DNA from: Neisseria elongata subsp. elongata
GTDB taxonomy: Bacteria > Pseudomonadota > Gammaproteobacteria > Burkholderiales > Neisseriaceae
DNA length: 64,000 bases
Assembly (NCBI RefSeq): GCF_900113545.1
Contig: NZ_FOPS01000007.1
Span: forward strand, 48,951 to 112,950
Direction of reading: 5' to 3'
The notes under the pieces are model-generated. The model worked only from the letters and a program-made list of their open reading frames with translations, did not search any database and was not told the origin of the DNA. The position numbers and the translations under genes are program-made. Position 1 is the stretch's first letter. Each line of letters starts with the position of its first letter. This document shows positions 25,620 through 35,491 of this stretch, piece by piece.

Positions 25620-28600
25620 ATGTTTTGGATTATCGTCAGCATTTTGTTATTGATTGCCGTAGCCGCCTTGGTCGGCTGGCGGTTTTATCTCGACCGCCAA
25701 TGGCAGCGCGAACTGCGCTATTTCAACCGGCACGAAAACGCCCCGCCACCGGAAAGCGGCGGAGAGGCCAAAGCCGTTTACGGTGCCAAGCCGAACCTGA
25801 ACAACAGCCGGCACAACAGGCGCGATGCCGACGAAAGCCGTGCCGTTTACGAGCGCACGGTGGAAAAGCTGCGCGAAGTCGCGCCCAAACGCTACCGCAA
25901 ACTGAATGCCGCCGATGCGGAAGGTTCGCCGCAGACCGAACATTTCCACGACCTGCCGATTTTTGCCGCCTCGCAGCCGCAGGAGGCGGAAGAGGCGGAA
26001 GAGGCGGAAGAGGCGGAAGAGGCGGAAGAGGCGGAAGAGGCGGAAGAGGCGGAAGAGGCGGAAGAGGCGGAAAATCCGCCTGCCGAAGAAAATGTTCAGA
26101 CGGCCTCTCAAGCGGAAACTGCGGAAACGGTTCAAACACCCGAGGCAGAATCCGAAGCAGAACAGGAAGCCGCGTTGCAGCCGGAAACGCCTGCCGAGGC
26201 CGTTCCCGTGTATTCCGCAGCAGCGGATGATGCGGCGGAGTCCGAAACGGATATCGAAAACGCCGAATCCGAGCCGGATGCCGAGGTGCGCAAAACCGCA
26301 CCGCCGCCCGATGCCGAAGTGATTACCGCCGACGAAATCGGCCATTTCAAACGCAAGAGTGTGCAGGAAATCATGGCGGAGGAGTTCGAATACACCCACC
26401 GCGGCGATCCGGCGGATGAAGCGGCCGAAATAGAAGGAACGCCGTCCAAACCGGCTGCAGATGCGGAAGTGATTACCGAAGCCGAGGTCGGGCGTTTCCG
26501 CCGCGAGCCCGCTGCCGCCCTAATCGAAAAATTCAGCCCCGAAGTACAAGAACACGTCCCGCCGCCCGATGCGGAAATCATTACTTTGGCCGATGCCACC
26601 CGCAACCTTGCGGCAGGCAGCCGTGCCCATGAAATCAAACCCCGCCCAGGCCGTTATGAAGAGCAACGATTCGGCAGCAGGCCGCCGCATACACCGGCTG
26701 CCTGCCTGCCGGTTATCAGTTACAGCGACCCTTCCGTTTTGCGCGTGGAAGAACGCGCGGCACAACGCCGCCTCGAACGGAAAAACCAAAATTTCAACGC
26801 GCTTGCCGCGAAACCCGCCGTACAAGAAGCAATAAGGCCGTCTGAAAAAGGCTTCAACGCGCCCGAAACGATAGAGGAAAGCGACATCCGCGCCAATTTG
26901 ATGATGCGGCGTATGGCGCGGCAGCGGCAAAGTGCGCGCCGCAACGACATTGCCCCGCGCATCATTCCTGCCGACGAAGTCATCTCCAACCTGGCCCGGA
27001 CGGAACGCCCGTCCCGCCGCCTGCGTCGCATCAGTACGGTGGACAATGCCAGCATCCTGCCTGCTTCCGCGCGGATTTCCAATTACGGCGGAGAAGTGGT
27101 CAAGCCGAAACCCGCCGCCAAGCCGCTTCGTGCAGACAGTGCCCTGGCCAACCGTTTCGCCCCTTATCCGTACAGCAAGCCGGCAGAAGTGCCACCGCCC
27201 GATGCCACGGTGGTCGAACCGCCGGCCGTGCCGCCGACACCGCCTTTGAGCGTGGATGTCCCGCCGCCTGCATCAGTGGCGTTTTCAGCCGAAATGATCC
27301 AGCCGTGGGATGAAGGCGGGGCGGCCGAATATGCGTTTGCCGGCGAAGAAGCGGCCGGCGGCATTTATTCCGATGCGGCGGACGCGCAGGAATGGCTGGA
27401 CGACGTATTTGCACCGTCCGAACCCGAACAAGCGGAATACGGCGGTTATGCCGACAAGCCGTCTGAACATGACGAACCGTCTGAAAACAGTGATTTGGTA
27501 TATGGTAGCGAAGCCGGTTTTTCCGAACCCGCGCCGTTTTCAGACGGCCTCTACCCGCTGCCCGGCCTCAACCTGCTGAAACCCGCCAGCTACAATCCCG
27601 ATGCGACGCAGAGTGAGGAAGCATTGCTGGAAAACAGCATCACCATCGAAGAAAAACTGGCCGAGTTCAAGGTCAAAGTCAAAGTGTTGGAAGCGTATGC
27701 CGGGCCGGTCATTACCCGCTACGAAATCGAACCCGATGTCGGCGTGCGCGGCAATGCCGTGTTGAATTTGGAAAAAGACCTTGCCCGCTCGCTCGGCGTC
27801 GCCTCCATCCGCGTGGTGGAAACCATCCCCGGCAAAACCTGCATGGGCTTGGAACTGCCCAATCCGAAACGTCAGATGATACGCCTGAGCGAAATTTTCG
27901 ATTCGCCCGCGTTCGCCGAATCACCCTCCAAGCTCACGCTCGCGTTGGGGCAGGACATCACCGGCCAGCCCGTCGTCACCGACCTTGCCCGCGCGCCGCA
28001 CCTCTTGGTGGCCGGTACGACCGGTTCGGGCAAATCCGTAGGCGTGAACGCCATGATTCTGTCCATGCTGTTCAAGGCCACGCCCGACGACGTGCGCATG
28101 ATTATGATCGACCCGAAAATGCTGGAACTGAGTATTTACGAAGGCATCCCGCACCTGCTCGCACCGGTGGTAACCGACATGCGCCTGGCCGCCAACGCGC
28201 TGACTTGGTGTGTGAACGAAATGGAAAAACGCTACCGCCTGATGAGCCATTTGGGCGTACGCAACCTCGCGGGCTATAACCAGAAAATACGCGAAGAGGC
28301 CGCATACGGCCGCAAAATCGGCAACCCCTTCAGCCTCACGCCCGACAATCCCGAACCGTTGGAAAAACTGCCGTTTATCGTCGTGGTGGTGGACGAATTT
28401 GCCGACCTGATGATGACGGCGGGTAAAAAAATCGAAGAACTGATCGCCCGCATCACACAGAAGGCGCGCGCGGCGGGCATCCACCTGATTTTGGCCACCC
28501 AGCGGCCGAGCGTGGACGTGATTACCGGCCTGATTAAAGCCAATATTCCGACCCGCATTGCCTTCCAAGTGTCGAGCAAAATCGACAGCCGCACCATCCT

Positions 28601-29045
28601 CGACCAAATGGGTGCGGAAAACCTGCTCGGTCAGGGCGACATGCTGTTCCTGCCGCCGGGCACCGGCTATCCGCAACGCGTACACGGCGCGTTCGCTTCC
28701 GACGAAGAAGTACACGGCGTAGTGGAATACCTCAAACAGTTCGGCGAACCCGATTACGTCGAAGACCTGCTCACCGGCGGCGTCGGCAGCGACGACATCT
28801 TCAGCAATGCCAACGAAGGCCGCAGCAACGAAGGCGGCAGCGATCCGCTGTACGACGAGGCCGTGTCCTGCGTGATTAAAACCAACAAAGCCACCATTTC
28901 CTCTGTGCAGCGTTACCTGAAAATCGGCTACAACCGCGCCGCCAACCTCATCGAACAAATGGAGGCCGACGGCATCATTTCCGCCGCCGATGCGGGCGGC
29001 AAACGCACCGTGTTGGCACGCGACAGCAGCCATTTGGACGGATAA
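25620..29045 (+). CDS. ftsK: DNA translocase FtsK, single-TM form
   Basis: This 1141-residue translocase acts at the division septum to move the terminus region and activate XerCD. Unlike E. coli FtsK it has one N-terminal membrane span (residues 2-22), as in other neisserial homologues. A very long acidic, Pro-rich linker (about 60-650) contains ten copies of Glu-Ala-Glu (122-151) and several DUS-encoded peptides ([25 protein letters not shown]). The motor follows, with Walker A GTTGSGKS at 799-806, Walker B region [14 protein letters not shown] and the RecA block [21 protein letters not shown] winged-helix gamma domain ends the protein ([17 protein letters not shown]). Confidence 0.95.
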   Translation: MFWIIVSILLLIAVAALVGWRFYLDRQWQRELRYFNRHENAPPPESGGEAKAVYGAKPNLNNSRHNRRDADESRAVYERTVEKLREVAPKRYRKLNAADAEGSPQTEHFHDLPIFAASQPQEAEEAEEAEEAEEAEEAEEAEEAEEAEEAENPPAEENVQTASQAETAETVQTPEAESEAEQEAALQPETPAEAVPVYSAAADDAAESETDIENAESEPDAEVRKTAPPPDAEVITADEIGHFKRKSVQEIMAEEFEYTHRGDPADEAAEIEGTPSKPAADAEVITEAEVGRFRREPAAALIEKFSPEVQEHVPPPDAEIITLADATRNLAAGSRAHEIKPRPGRYEEQRFGSRPPHTPAACLPVISYSDPSVLRVEERAAQRRLERKNQNFNALAAKPAVQEAIRPSEKGFNAPETIEESDIRANLMMRRMARQRQSARRNDIAPRIIPADEVISNLARTERPSRRLRRISTVDNASILPASARISNYGGEVVKPKPAAKPLRADSALANRFAPYPYSKPAEVPPPDATVVEPPAVPPTPPLSVDVPPPASVAFSAEMIQPWDEGGAAEYAFAGEEAAGGIYSDAADAQEWLDDVFAPSEPEQAEYGGYADKPSEHDEPSENSDLVYGSEAGFSEPAPFSDGLYPLPGLNLLKPASYNPDATQSEEALLENSITIEEKLAEFKVKVKVLEAYAGPVITRYEIEPDVGVRGNAVLNLEKDLARSLGVASIRVVETIPGKTCMGLELPNPKRQMIRLSEIFDSPAFAESPSKLTLALGQDITGQPVVTDLARAPHLLVAGTTGSGKSVGVNAMILSMLFKATPDDVRMIMIDPKMLELSIYEGIPHLLAPVVTDMRLAANALTWCVNEMEKRYRLMSHLGVRNLAGYNQKIREEAAYGRKIGNPFSLTPDNPEPLEKLPFIVVVVDEFADLMMTAGKKIEELIARITQKARAAGIHLILATQRPSVDVITGLIKANIPTRIAFQVSSKIDSRTILDQMGAENLLGQGDMLFLPPGTGYPQRVHGAFASDEEVHGVVEYLKQFGEPDYVEDLLTGGVGSDDIFSNANEGRSNEGGSDPLYDEAVSCVIKTNKATISSVQRYLKIGYNRAANLIEQMEADGIISAADAGGKRTVLARDSSHLDG
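25983..26072 (+). repeat. Ten perfect copies of a 9-bp tandem repeat in ftsK
   Basis: The unit GAGGCGGAA is repeated ten times without error, in frame, encoding Glu-Ala-Glu each time. Gain or loss of units by slippage would change the linker length but not the frame. Confidence 0.97.
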
Positions 29046-29465
29046 GGCGGGGGAAGGCCGAGAAGCAGATAAGATGCCATCTGAAAACGGATTCTCCCTA
29101 CCGCCCTTTTCCTAATCCTTAATCTGATTACGCATCTGTTTAATCACCGGTTCGCCAGCGTGCAAACCGCCTTTGGATGGTACGGGTAATGGCGTGTTAT
29201 CGCCGTATTGTTTTCTCTGGCTGTGAGGTTTTCCGAACAGTGCGGCGGCTCTTTCTGTCTTTCGCTCCAAGCCTGTTCTGCCGTTTCGTCCACCTCCTGT
29301 GCCCGTGCGCCATCAAAATATCGCCGCCGCCCGCTGTTGCAGTAATCGGCTTTTTATCTGTTTCGCAGAAAATTTGGCCGAGCTAATACGTCAAATACTA
29401 TCAAAAGACCGAATAACCCTAAGGCCGTCTGAAAAATACAGGCAGAGGCCGTCTGAAAGCAGGAT
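29046..29465. other. Gene-free stretch between ftsK and glcE
   Basis: Two direct DUS copies lie near 29422 and 29446, and a one-base DUS variant (GCCATCTGAA) near 29076. No convincing gene or RNA is seen. Confidence 0.55.
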
Positions 29466-30548
29466 ATGGATACTTCATTGCAATATTTGCGGCAACAAAT
29501 CCGACAGGCGGCCGACGAGGGATACGCGCTGACCGTGCGGGGCGGCGGCAGCAAGGATTTTTACGGCGAACCTGTGCGTCCGGCCGCCATCCTCGATACC
29601 CGCATCCACAGCGGCATCACCGCCTACGATCCCGATGAGTTGGTCATCACCGCCAAAGCGGGCACGCCTTTGGCGGTAATCGAAGCGGCTTTGGCCGAAC
29701 GCCGCCAAATCCTGCCGTTTGAGCCGCCGCATTTCGGTGCGGGTGCAACCTTGGGCGGCGCGGTGGCCTGCGGTTTGGCCGGGCCCGGGCGGGCGCATTT
29801 CGGTGCGGTACGGGATTTCGTCCTCGGCTGCCGTTTGATAGACGGATGCGGCCAGGTGCTCGATTTCGGCGGACGGGTGGTGAAAAACGTCGCCGGTTAC
29901 GACATCCATAAAACCATGGCAGGTGCAATGGGTACTTTGGGGGTGTTGGCGGAAGTGTCGCTGAAGGTGCTGCCCGCGCCCGAACGTGAAATCACCTTGC
30001 AGTTTGAATGTTCGGCTGCCGCCGCCCGCGGGATGCTTCACGCCCGGATGGGGCAGCCGCTGCCGCTGACGGCCGGTTTTTGGGACAACGGCGCGCTATT
30101 CGTCCGTCTCGGCGGCAGTGCGGCGGGTGTAGAGGCGGCAGCAATCCGCCTGGGTGGGGAACGCTTGGCCGGGCGGGCGAATGCCGATTTGTGGCTGGCG
30201 GTGCGCGAGCAGCTCCTGCCTGCCTTCAGGCCGTCTGAAAACGAAGATGTACGGTTGTGGCGCGTATCCGTGCCCGATACCGCGCCCGAGTTGGAATTGG
30301 ACGGAACATTTTGTATGGAATGGGGCGGCGGCCTGCGCTGGTACCAGACCGGCCTGCCCGCAGACGAAATCCGTGCCGCCGCATCCGAAGCCGGCGGGCA
30401 TGCCACATTGTTCCGCGGTGCGCTGCGGGCCGGCGAAACCGCTTTTACCCTGCCGCAGGAAAACGTGCTTCGTATCCAGCGTCGGCTGAAAAAATTGTTT
30501 GATCCGCACAATATTCTGAATCGGGGAAGGATGCCCGGTTTGTCATAG
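29466..30548 (+). CDS. glcE: Glycolate oxidase FAD-binding subunit GlcE
   Basis: This 360-residue FAD-linked oxidase subunit contains the PCMH-type FAD fold: LTVRGGGSKDFYG, GATLGGAVACGLAGPGRAHFG and VKNVAGYDIHKTMAGAMGTLG. The end FDPHNILNRGRMPGL is typical of GlcD/GlcE. GlcE works with GlcD and the iron-sulphur subunit GlcF to oxidise glycolate to glyoxylate. Neither partner is in this window, so it is an orphan here. An in-frame DUS (RPSENE at about 257) sits in a loop. A DUS hairpin with T-run follows. Confidence 0.9.
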   Translation: MDTSLQYLRQQIRQAADEGYALTVRGGGSKDFYGEPVRPAAILDTRIHSGITAYDPDELVITAKAGTPLAVIEAALAERRQILPFEPPHFGAGATLGGAVACGLAGPGRAHFGAVRDFVLGCRLIDGCGQVLDFGGRVVKNVAGYDIHKTMAGAMGTLGVLAEVSLKVLPAPEREITLQFECSAAAARGMLHARMGQPLPLTAGFWDNGALFVRLGGSAAGVEAAAIRLGGERLAGRANADLWLAVREQLLPAFRPSENEDVRLWRVSVPDTAPELELDGTFCMEWGGGLRWYQTGLPADEIRAAASEAGGHATLFRGALRAGETAFTLPQENVLRIQRRLKKLFDPHNILNRGRMPGLS

Positions 30549-30563
30549 TTTGGGCAGGATGCG

Positions 30564-30599
30564 AAAAGGCCGTCTGAAAACTTTCAGACGGCCTTTTTA
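30564..30599. terminator. Bidirectional DUS terminator between glcE and DUF4190 gene
   Basis: AAAAAGGCCGTCTGAAA-type arms form a long stem with nearly no loop and end in T5 on the plus strand and A4 on the other. It serves two convergent genes. Confidence 0.8.
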
Positions 30600-30639
30600 T
30601 GGTTGGGCTGTGTTGTTGGAACGGTGCTTTACAGACGGC

Positions 30640-31317
30640 TTACAAAGAGGTGATGTTGCCGTCGGTTGTGCATGATTTCGGCATCTGGCTTTGTCTCATT
30701 TGTTGTTCGAATTGGCACTCCCAAACGATGCTGTCTTTCATTACTTGCGGTGTAACGCTCAAGTTTGTGCTTTTAATCAAAGGGTACAGTTGGCTTTTCG
30801 GGTTGAGCTGGGCATGCAGTACGCCGTTCTCCACCGTAAATTCGTTCCAGTGCTTTTCCATGCCGGGAATGTTCATTTCTTCGGCGGGAATGTTGATGAT
30901 GATGGCGTTGTTTTTATCGGCGGCGATGCGTTTGGCCAGTTTGTCGCGCGCCTGCACCAGATAGACATCGGCTTCCACCCATTTGGAACGGATAACGTAG
31001 TCGTGGTAGGCGGGCAGGGCGATGGCGGCAAGTATGCCGATAGACATGATGACGAACTGGATATAACCCAGAATCAGGCCGGCCAGGGCCAAACCTGCAC
31101 CACCCTGGCCGCTGCGTTTAATCTGACTGCGGGCGACGTGGCCGAAAATAATGGCCAGCAGGGCGAAGAGTATCGGGATTATCCAGCCGATGATGCCGCA
31201 AACCAGGCTGGAGATGGCCAGGGCATTGGTGCCTTGTATCGGTTGGGGCTGCTGTTGGTAGTATTGTCCGTTGTTTGACGGTGCGTGATGTCGATAATCG
31301 TTCTGTTGGTTTTGCAT
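30640..31317 (-). CDS. DUF4190 membrane domain fused to a pilin-like domain
   Basis: This 225-residue protein has a Gln-rich cytosolic start, then two membrane segments of the DUF4190 type (about 31-62 and 72-103, with CGIIGWIIPILFALLAIIFGH). The second span runs into IGILAAIALPAYHDYV (93-108), which is almost exactly the N-terminal helix of type IV pilins. The C-terminal part ends with two cysteines (201 and 216) spaced like the terminal disulphide loop of pilins. The prepilin peptidase site (GFTLIE) is missing. It therefore looks like a membrane-anchored pilin mimic. Homology comes from motif reading; function is unknown. A lytic transglycosylase lies 29 bases beyond its start, upstream on the same strand. 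Confidence 0.8.
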   Translation of the reverse strand: MQNQQNDYRHHAPSNNGQYYQQQPQPIQGTNALAISSLVCGIIGWIIPILFALLAIIFGHVARSQIKRSGQGGAGLALAGLILGYIQFVIMSIGILAAIALPAYHDYVIRSKWVEADVYLVQARDKLAKRIAADKNNAIIINIPAEEMNIPGMEKHWNEFTVENGVLHAQLNPKSQLYPLIKSTNLSVTPQVMKDSIVWECQFEQQMRQSQMPKSCTTDGNITSL

Positions 31318-31346
31318 GGTTTATCCTTAAAAATGAACAGGGTTGG

Positions 31347-31961
31347 TCAATTCCATTGCCATCGGTTGCGCCATGCACCGATGACGGCGTTGGGGTATTT
31401 GTTGCTGCCGAGGCTGCCGTTGAAACGGGCGAGGGCGCGGACGATGTTGCCGTTTTCGACGTTGAGGTAGTGGCGCAGGATGGTGCAGCCGTAGCGCAGG
31501 TTGGTGCGGATGTCGAACAGGTTGTGGTCGGGTTTACCGATGTAACGCTGCCAGAACGGCATGACTTGCATCAGGCCTTTTGCGCCGACGTTGCTGATGG
31601 CGTATTGGCGGAACGCGCTTTCCACTTCGATCAGGCCGAGTATCAGCTGGGTATCGAGGCCTGCGCGGGTGGTTTCGTATTGGATATTGATAAGCAGGCG
31701 GCGGCGCGACGGTTCGTCGGGCACAAAACGGCTGAGCCGTGCCGACATGTCGCGCAGCCAGCGTTCGCCGTCGCGCGGGTTGGTGAAAACCAAACGGGCG
31801 GGGTTGACGTTGTTTACCGACGTCCGCATGACGGAGGCCACGTCGTCCGACAGGGTTTCTTCGCGCTGCGCCCCGGCCCAGATCGGGCGGGAAGACAAAA
31901 GCAGCGCGCCGCCGGCCAGCATCAGACGGCGGCGCATGGGATTGTGCACCGTTTTTTCCAT
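31347..31961 (-). CDS. SLT-type lytic transglycosylase
   Basis: This 204-residue enzyme has a hydrophobic signal preceded by arginines (MRRRLMLAGGALLLSS), resembling a Tat-like or Sec signal. The SLT domain begins near 90; catalytic Glu114 is in GLIEVESAF and is followed by SNVGAKGLMQVMPF and NLRYGCTILRHYL, ending with a WRNRWQW tail. Such enzymes cleave peptidoglycan glycan strands with 1,6-anhydro products. It lies 29 bases upstream of the DUF4190 gene and may be cotranscribed with it. Confidence 0.92.
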   Translation of the reverse strand: MEKTVHNPMRRRLMLAGGALLLSSRPIWAGAQREETLSDDVASVMRTSVNNVNPARLVFTNPRDGERWLRDMSARLSRFVPDEPSRRRLLINIQYETTRAGLDTQLILGLIEVESAFRQYAISNVGAKGLMQVMPFWQRYIGKPDHNLFDIRTNLRYGCTILRHYLNVENGNIVRALARFNGSLGSNKYPNAVIGAWRNRWQWN

Positions 31962-32023
31962 AGTTTCCGCAGAGTGTTTCGAGTGGGCGGATTATATGCC
32001 ATCCGGCAGTCAAAAGACAGGGA

Positions 32024-32057
32024 AAGGCCGTCTGAAAGCCTGTTTTCAGACGGCCTG
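32024..32057. terminator. Inverted DUS pair between gbsR-like and transglycosylase genes
   Basis: A 14-bp DUS stem lies 30 bases after the regulator stop on the minus strand. Confidence 0.65.
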
Positions 32058-32086
32058 TGCGGCTTTTTCGATATTGTGCGGCGGAT

Positions 32087-32620
32087 TCAGTCTTTTTTGC
32101 CGCCGGTCAGGAAACGCTGGATTTTGGTGCCGAGTTTTAAAACCTGCGCCAGTGTGCCGGTGGGCAGTTTGAGCATTTCCTTCGTCCAGCTAGTGGCAAT
32201 GTCCATAAACTGCTGTGTGTCGCGGATGCGTTTTTGCACCTGTTCGTTTTCCTGTTCGAATTCGGGCGTGGCAATCAGTTCGTTGAGGAAGTGCAGCGTC
32301 GGCTCGATTTCGCGCTGTTGGCGTTGTTCGACGATGGTTTTCACCAATACCCAAACATCGTCGGAGGTGGTGAAATAATCGCGCCGGTCGCCGAGCTGGT
32401 GCACGGTTTGCACCAGTTTCAAGCCTTGCAGCTCGCGGATGCTGTTGCTGACGTTGGAACGCGCCACGGCTAGTGTTTCGCTGATTTCCTCCGCATTCAT
32501 CGGCTTGCCGATGATGTAGAGCAGCGCGTGGATTTGCGCCACCGTGCGGTTTACGCCCCATTTCGAGCCCATTTCGCCCCAGTGGAGCACGAATTTTTGA
32601 GTGGTCGGATTCAGTTTCAT
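32087..32620 (-). CDS. GbsR/MarR-family transcriptional regulator
   Basis: This 177-residue protein starts at [22 protein letters not shown], the usual beginning of the GbsR (COG1510) group. A winged helix follows at about 25-90 ([20 protein letters not shown] as recognition part, then GDRRDYFTT as wing) and then a helical dimerisation region. In Bacillus GbsR senses choline, but relatives have varied ligands. It is divergent from upp, sharing a roughly 95-bp promoter region. Confidence 0.85.
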   Translation of the reverse strand: MKLNPTTQKFVLHWGEMGSKWGVNRTVAQIHALLYIIGKPMNAEEISETLAVARSNVSNSIRELQGLKLVQTVHQLGDRRDYFTTSDDVWVLVKTIVEQRQQREIEPTLHFLNELIATPEFEQENEQVQKRIRDTQQFMDIATSWTKEMLKLPTGTLAQVLKLGTKIQRFLTGGKKD

Positions 32621-32654
32621 ACGGCTTATTATGGTTATTTCTATTATTTCCGTC

Positions 32655-32683
32655 AAGACAGAAATTCATGGTTCGCCTATAAT
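32655..32683 (+). promoter_or_regulatory. upp promoter
   Basis: AAGACA (32655-32660), 17 bases, and TATAAT (32678-32683), 34 bases before the upp ATG. A DUS begins three bases after the -10. Confidence 0.55.
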
Positions 32684-32716
32684 TGCGGCCGTCTGAAAAA
32701 AGCAGAGATATTTCCC

Positions 32717-33343
32717 ATGAACCTCCATATCATCGACCACCCCTTAGTCAAGCACAAACTCGCCCTGATGCGCGAAGCCGATTGCAGCACCTACAAATTC
32801 CGCACGCTCACCAACGAACTGGCGCGGCTGCTGGCATATGAAGCCAGCCGCGATTTCGAAACCGAAACCTTTTCCTTCGCGGGGTGGTGCGGCGAAATGG
32901 AAGGCGAGCGCATCAAAGGCAAAACCCTGACCGTCGTCCCTATCCTGCGTGCCGGTTTGGGCATGCTCGACGGCGTGCTGGATTTGATTCCGACGGCGAA
33001 AATCAGCGTGGTCGGCCTGCAGCGCAACGAGGAAACACTCGAACCGGTGTCGTATTTTGAAAAATTCGTCAGCAAAATGGACCAGCGTCCTGCTCTCATC
33101 ATCGACCCGATGCTGGCCACGGGCGGTTCGATGGTCGCCACCATCGACCTGCTGAAAAGCAAGGGCTGCACCAACATTAAGGCCTTGGTGCTGGTGGCCG
33201 CGCCTGAAGGCGTAAAACGGGTGAACGAGGCGCATCCCGATGTGAAAATTTACACCGCCGCACTCGACAGCCATCTGAATGAAAACGGCTACATCATCCC
33301 GGGCTTGGGCGACGCGGGCGATAAAATCTTCGGCACTAAATAA
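32717..33343 (+). CDS. upp: Uracil phosphoribosyltransferase
   Basis: This 208-residue enzyme makes UMP from uracil and PRPP in pyrimidine salvage. Signatures are [16 protein letters not shown], the PRPP loop [13 protein letters not shown], and the uracil site near [13 protein letters not shown]. The ATG at 32717 gives the normal length (208 in E. coli); the upstream open frame crosses the promoter. A DUS hairpin follows. Confidence 0.97.
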   Translation: MNLHIIDHPLVKHKLALMREADCSTYKFRTLTNELARLLAYEASRDFETETFSFAGWCGEMEGERIKGKTLTVVPILRAGLGMLDGVLDLIPTAKISVVGLQRNEETLEPVSYFEKFVSKMDQRPALIIDPMLATGGSMVATIDLLKSKGCTNIKALVLVAAPEGVKRVNEAHPDVKIYTAALDSHLNENGYIIPGLGDAGDKIFGTK

Positions 33344-33361
33344 TCAAACGCCAACAAGCAC

Positions 33362-33393
33362 AGGCCGTCTGAAAAACAAATTTCAGACGGCCT
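33362..33393. terminator. Inverted DUS pair after upp
   Basis: CAGGCCGTCTGAAA and its complement form a hairpin 18 bases after the upp stop. The mutL -10 TATAAT (33396-33401) starts three bases later. Confidence 0.7.
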
Positions 33394-33442
33394 GTTATAA
33401 TGCCCGCCTCATTTACAGACAGCCTCAAACGAGTCCGAAGCC

Positions 33443-35359
33443 ATGCCCCGTATCGCCGCACTGCCCGACCATTTAGTCAACCAAATCGCCGCCGGAGAGG
33501 TGGTGGAACGACCCGCCAATGCCCTGAAAGAAATCGTCGAAAACAGCATAGACGCGGGGGCGGCCGAAATCGAGGTGGAACTGGACGGCGGCGGCATCAA
33601 ACGCCTGCTCGTGCGCGACAACGGCGGCGGCATCCATGCCGACGACCTGCCGCTCGCGCTCTCCCGCCATGCCACCAGCAAAATCGCCAGCCTTACCGAT
33701 TTAGAACACGTTTCCAGCATGGGTTTCCGCGGCGAAGGGCTGGCCAGCATCGCCTCCGTCAGCCGGCTTACCCTCATCAGCCGCACTCCCGGCAGCGCGC
33801 ACGGCCACGAAATCCGCGCCGAAGACGGCATCCTGTCGCCCGTTGCCGCTGCCGCCCATCCCGAAGGCACCACCGTGGAAGTGGCCGACCTGTTTTTCAA
33901 CACCCCCGCACGGCGCAAATTCCTCAAATCCGAAAACACCGAATACGCCCACTGCGCCACCATGCTTGAACGCCTCGCGCTCGCCCATCCCGAAACCGCC
34001 TTCAGCCTCAAACGCGACGGCAAACCCGTTTTCAAATACCCGCCGCAAAGCCTCGAAGAACGCGCGGCCGCCATACTCGGCAGCGATTTTCAGACGGCCT
34101 CATTGCCTGTCGAAGGCGGGGGCGGCGGCATGCGGCTTTACGGCCTGATTGCCAAACCCACCTTCGCCAAAGGCAAAACTGGCCAACAATATTACTTCGT
34201 CAACCGCCGCTTCGTGCGCGACAAAGTCATGCTGCACGCCGTCAAGCAGGCCTACCGCGACGTGCTCCACCAAGCCCTCGCGCCCGCCTTCGTCCTCTTT
34301 CTCGAACTGCCGCCCGAAGCCGTGGACGTGAACGTCCATCCCACCAAAACCGAAATCCGTTTCCGCGACAGCCAGGCCGTACACCAACTCGTTTTCCACA
34401 CCCTCGACAAAGCACTGGCCGGCACGCGTGCCGACCGGACGGAAAGCGTCGGCAATGCGGGCGAAGTGCTGCACAAAATGATGGGTTTGGCTGAAGAAAG
34501 GCCGTCTGAAAACCACGGCGGCAGCCATGCGCCGTTTTCAGACGGCCTCCAAGTAGGCAAAACTGCCCCAGTTTCCTATTCTGCCGCCCGGATGCCGCAA
34601 CAGCGCAGCTTAAGCCTGAACGAAAGCCGCCGCGCCATCGACACCTATGCCGAACTCTACCGGCGCGACGACGAACTGGCACAGCTCGAACACGAACGCT
34701 TCGGCGGCGCAATAGCGCAAACCGCCGTTTCAGACGGCCGGGACGAAACGCACGGCGGAGGCGGCGGAAACGCCTACCCGCTCGGCTTCGCCATCGCCCA
34801 ACTGCTCGGCATCTACATCCTTGCCCAAGCCGAAGACAGCCTGCTTTTGGTGGACATGCACGCCGCCGCCGAACGCGTGAACTACGAAAAAATGAAACGC
34901 CAGCGCGGCGAACAAGGCCATCTGAACAGCCAGTCGCTGCTCATTCCCGTTACCTTTTCCGCAGGGCACGGCGAAATGGCCGCCCTTGCTGATTTCGGCG
35001 ACGAACTGCGCCGTTTCGGCCTGGACCTCTCGCCCATCGGTGAAAACCGCATCGCCGTGCGCGCCGTACCGCAAATGCTGGGCAAATCCGACGTGGAACA
35101 ACTGGCGCGGGATATGTTGCGCGAATTTGCCGAAGTCGGCGCGTCGCAGGCGGTGGAAGCGCGGGAAAACCGCATCCTCGCCACCATGTCCTGCCACGGT
35201 TCGATACGCGCCGGACGGAAACTCACCCTGCCGGAAATGAACGCCCTCCTGCGCGATATGGAACAAACCCCGCGCAGCAATCAGTGCAACCACGGCCGTC
35301 CCACATGGGTCAAACTCACACTGAAAGAATTGGACGCGCTGTTTTTGCGCGGCCAGTGA
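33443..35359 (+). CDS. mutL: DNA mismatch repair protein MutL
   Basis: This 638-residue GHKL ATPase couples MutS recognition to strand incision. N-terminal motifs are IAAGEVVERPANALKEIVENSIDAGA, DNGGGI and SMGFRGEGLASIASVS. After a linker at about 345-400 carrying two opposed DUS (ERPSENHGG and PFSDGLQVG) comes the C-terminal dimerisation domain, which retains GQ(G)-type blocks such as DMHAAAERVNYE and CHGSIRAGRKL. The latter resembles the metal-binding ACHxAVR-like segment of endonuclease MutL proteins and fits the lack of MutH in Neisseria. A TATAAT lies at 33396-33401. Confidence 0.96.
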   Translation: MPRIAALPDHLVNQIAAGEVVERPANALKEIVENSIDAGAAEIEVELDGGGIKRLLVRDNGGGIHADDLPLALSRHATSKIASLTDLEHVSSMGFRGEGLASIASVSRLTLISRTPGSAHGHEIRAEDGILSPVAAAAHPEGTTVEVADLFFNTPARRKFLKSENTEYAHCATMLERLALAHPETAFSLKRDGKPVFKYPPQSLEERAAAILGSDFQTASLPVEGGGGGMRLYGLIAKPTFAKGKTGQQYYFVNRRFVRDKVMLHAVKQAYRDVLHQALAPAFVLFLELPPEAVDVNVHPTKTEIRFRDSQAVHQLVFHTLDKALAGTRADRTESVGNAGEVLHKMMGLAEERPSENHGGSHAPFSDGLQVGKTAPVSYSAARMPQQRSLSLNESRRAIDTYAELYRRDDELAQLEHERFGGAIAQTAVSDGRDETHGGGGGNAYPLGFAIAQLLGIYILAQAEDSLLLVDMHAAAERVNYEKMKRQRGEQGHLNSQSLLIPVTFSAGHGEMAALADFGDELRRFGLDLSPIGENRIAVRAVPQMLGKSDVEQLARDMLREFAEVGASQAVEARENRILATMSCHGSIRAGRKLTLPEMNALLRDMEQTPRSNQCNHGRPTWVKLTLKELDALFLRGQ

Positions 35360-35491
35360 GGGTGGCGATTCAAAAACCAATCTGCGAGACAGTACCTATA
35401 TATCGTCTTTGGGATAAAGCCGACACTCCTTCCCGTCGGGCGGATTAGTTCTAGGCTACCCACGCCCCATTTAAAAGTACAAGTCATCACC

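Noticed and set aside
25906..26322. Arg/Lys-rich frame over the ftsK tandem repeat
   Set aside because: It is the +1 reading of the Glu-Ala-Glu repeat, with no start signal.
30300..30640. Possible CRISPR or tandem array suggested by recurring 10-mers
   Set aside because: The recurring unit is the DUS in both orientations with irregular spacing; no spacer-repeat periodicity is present.
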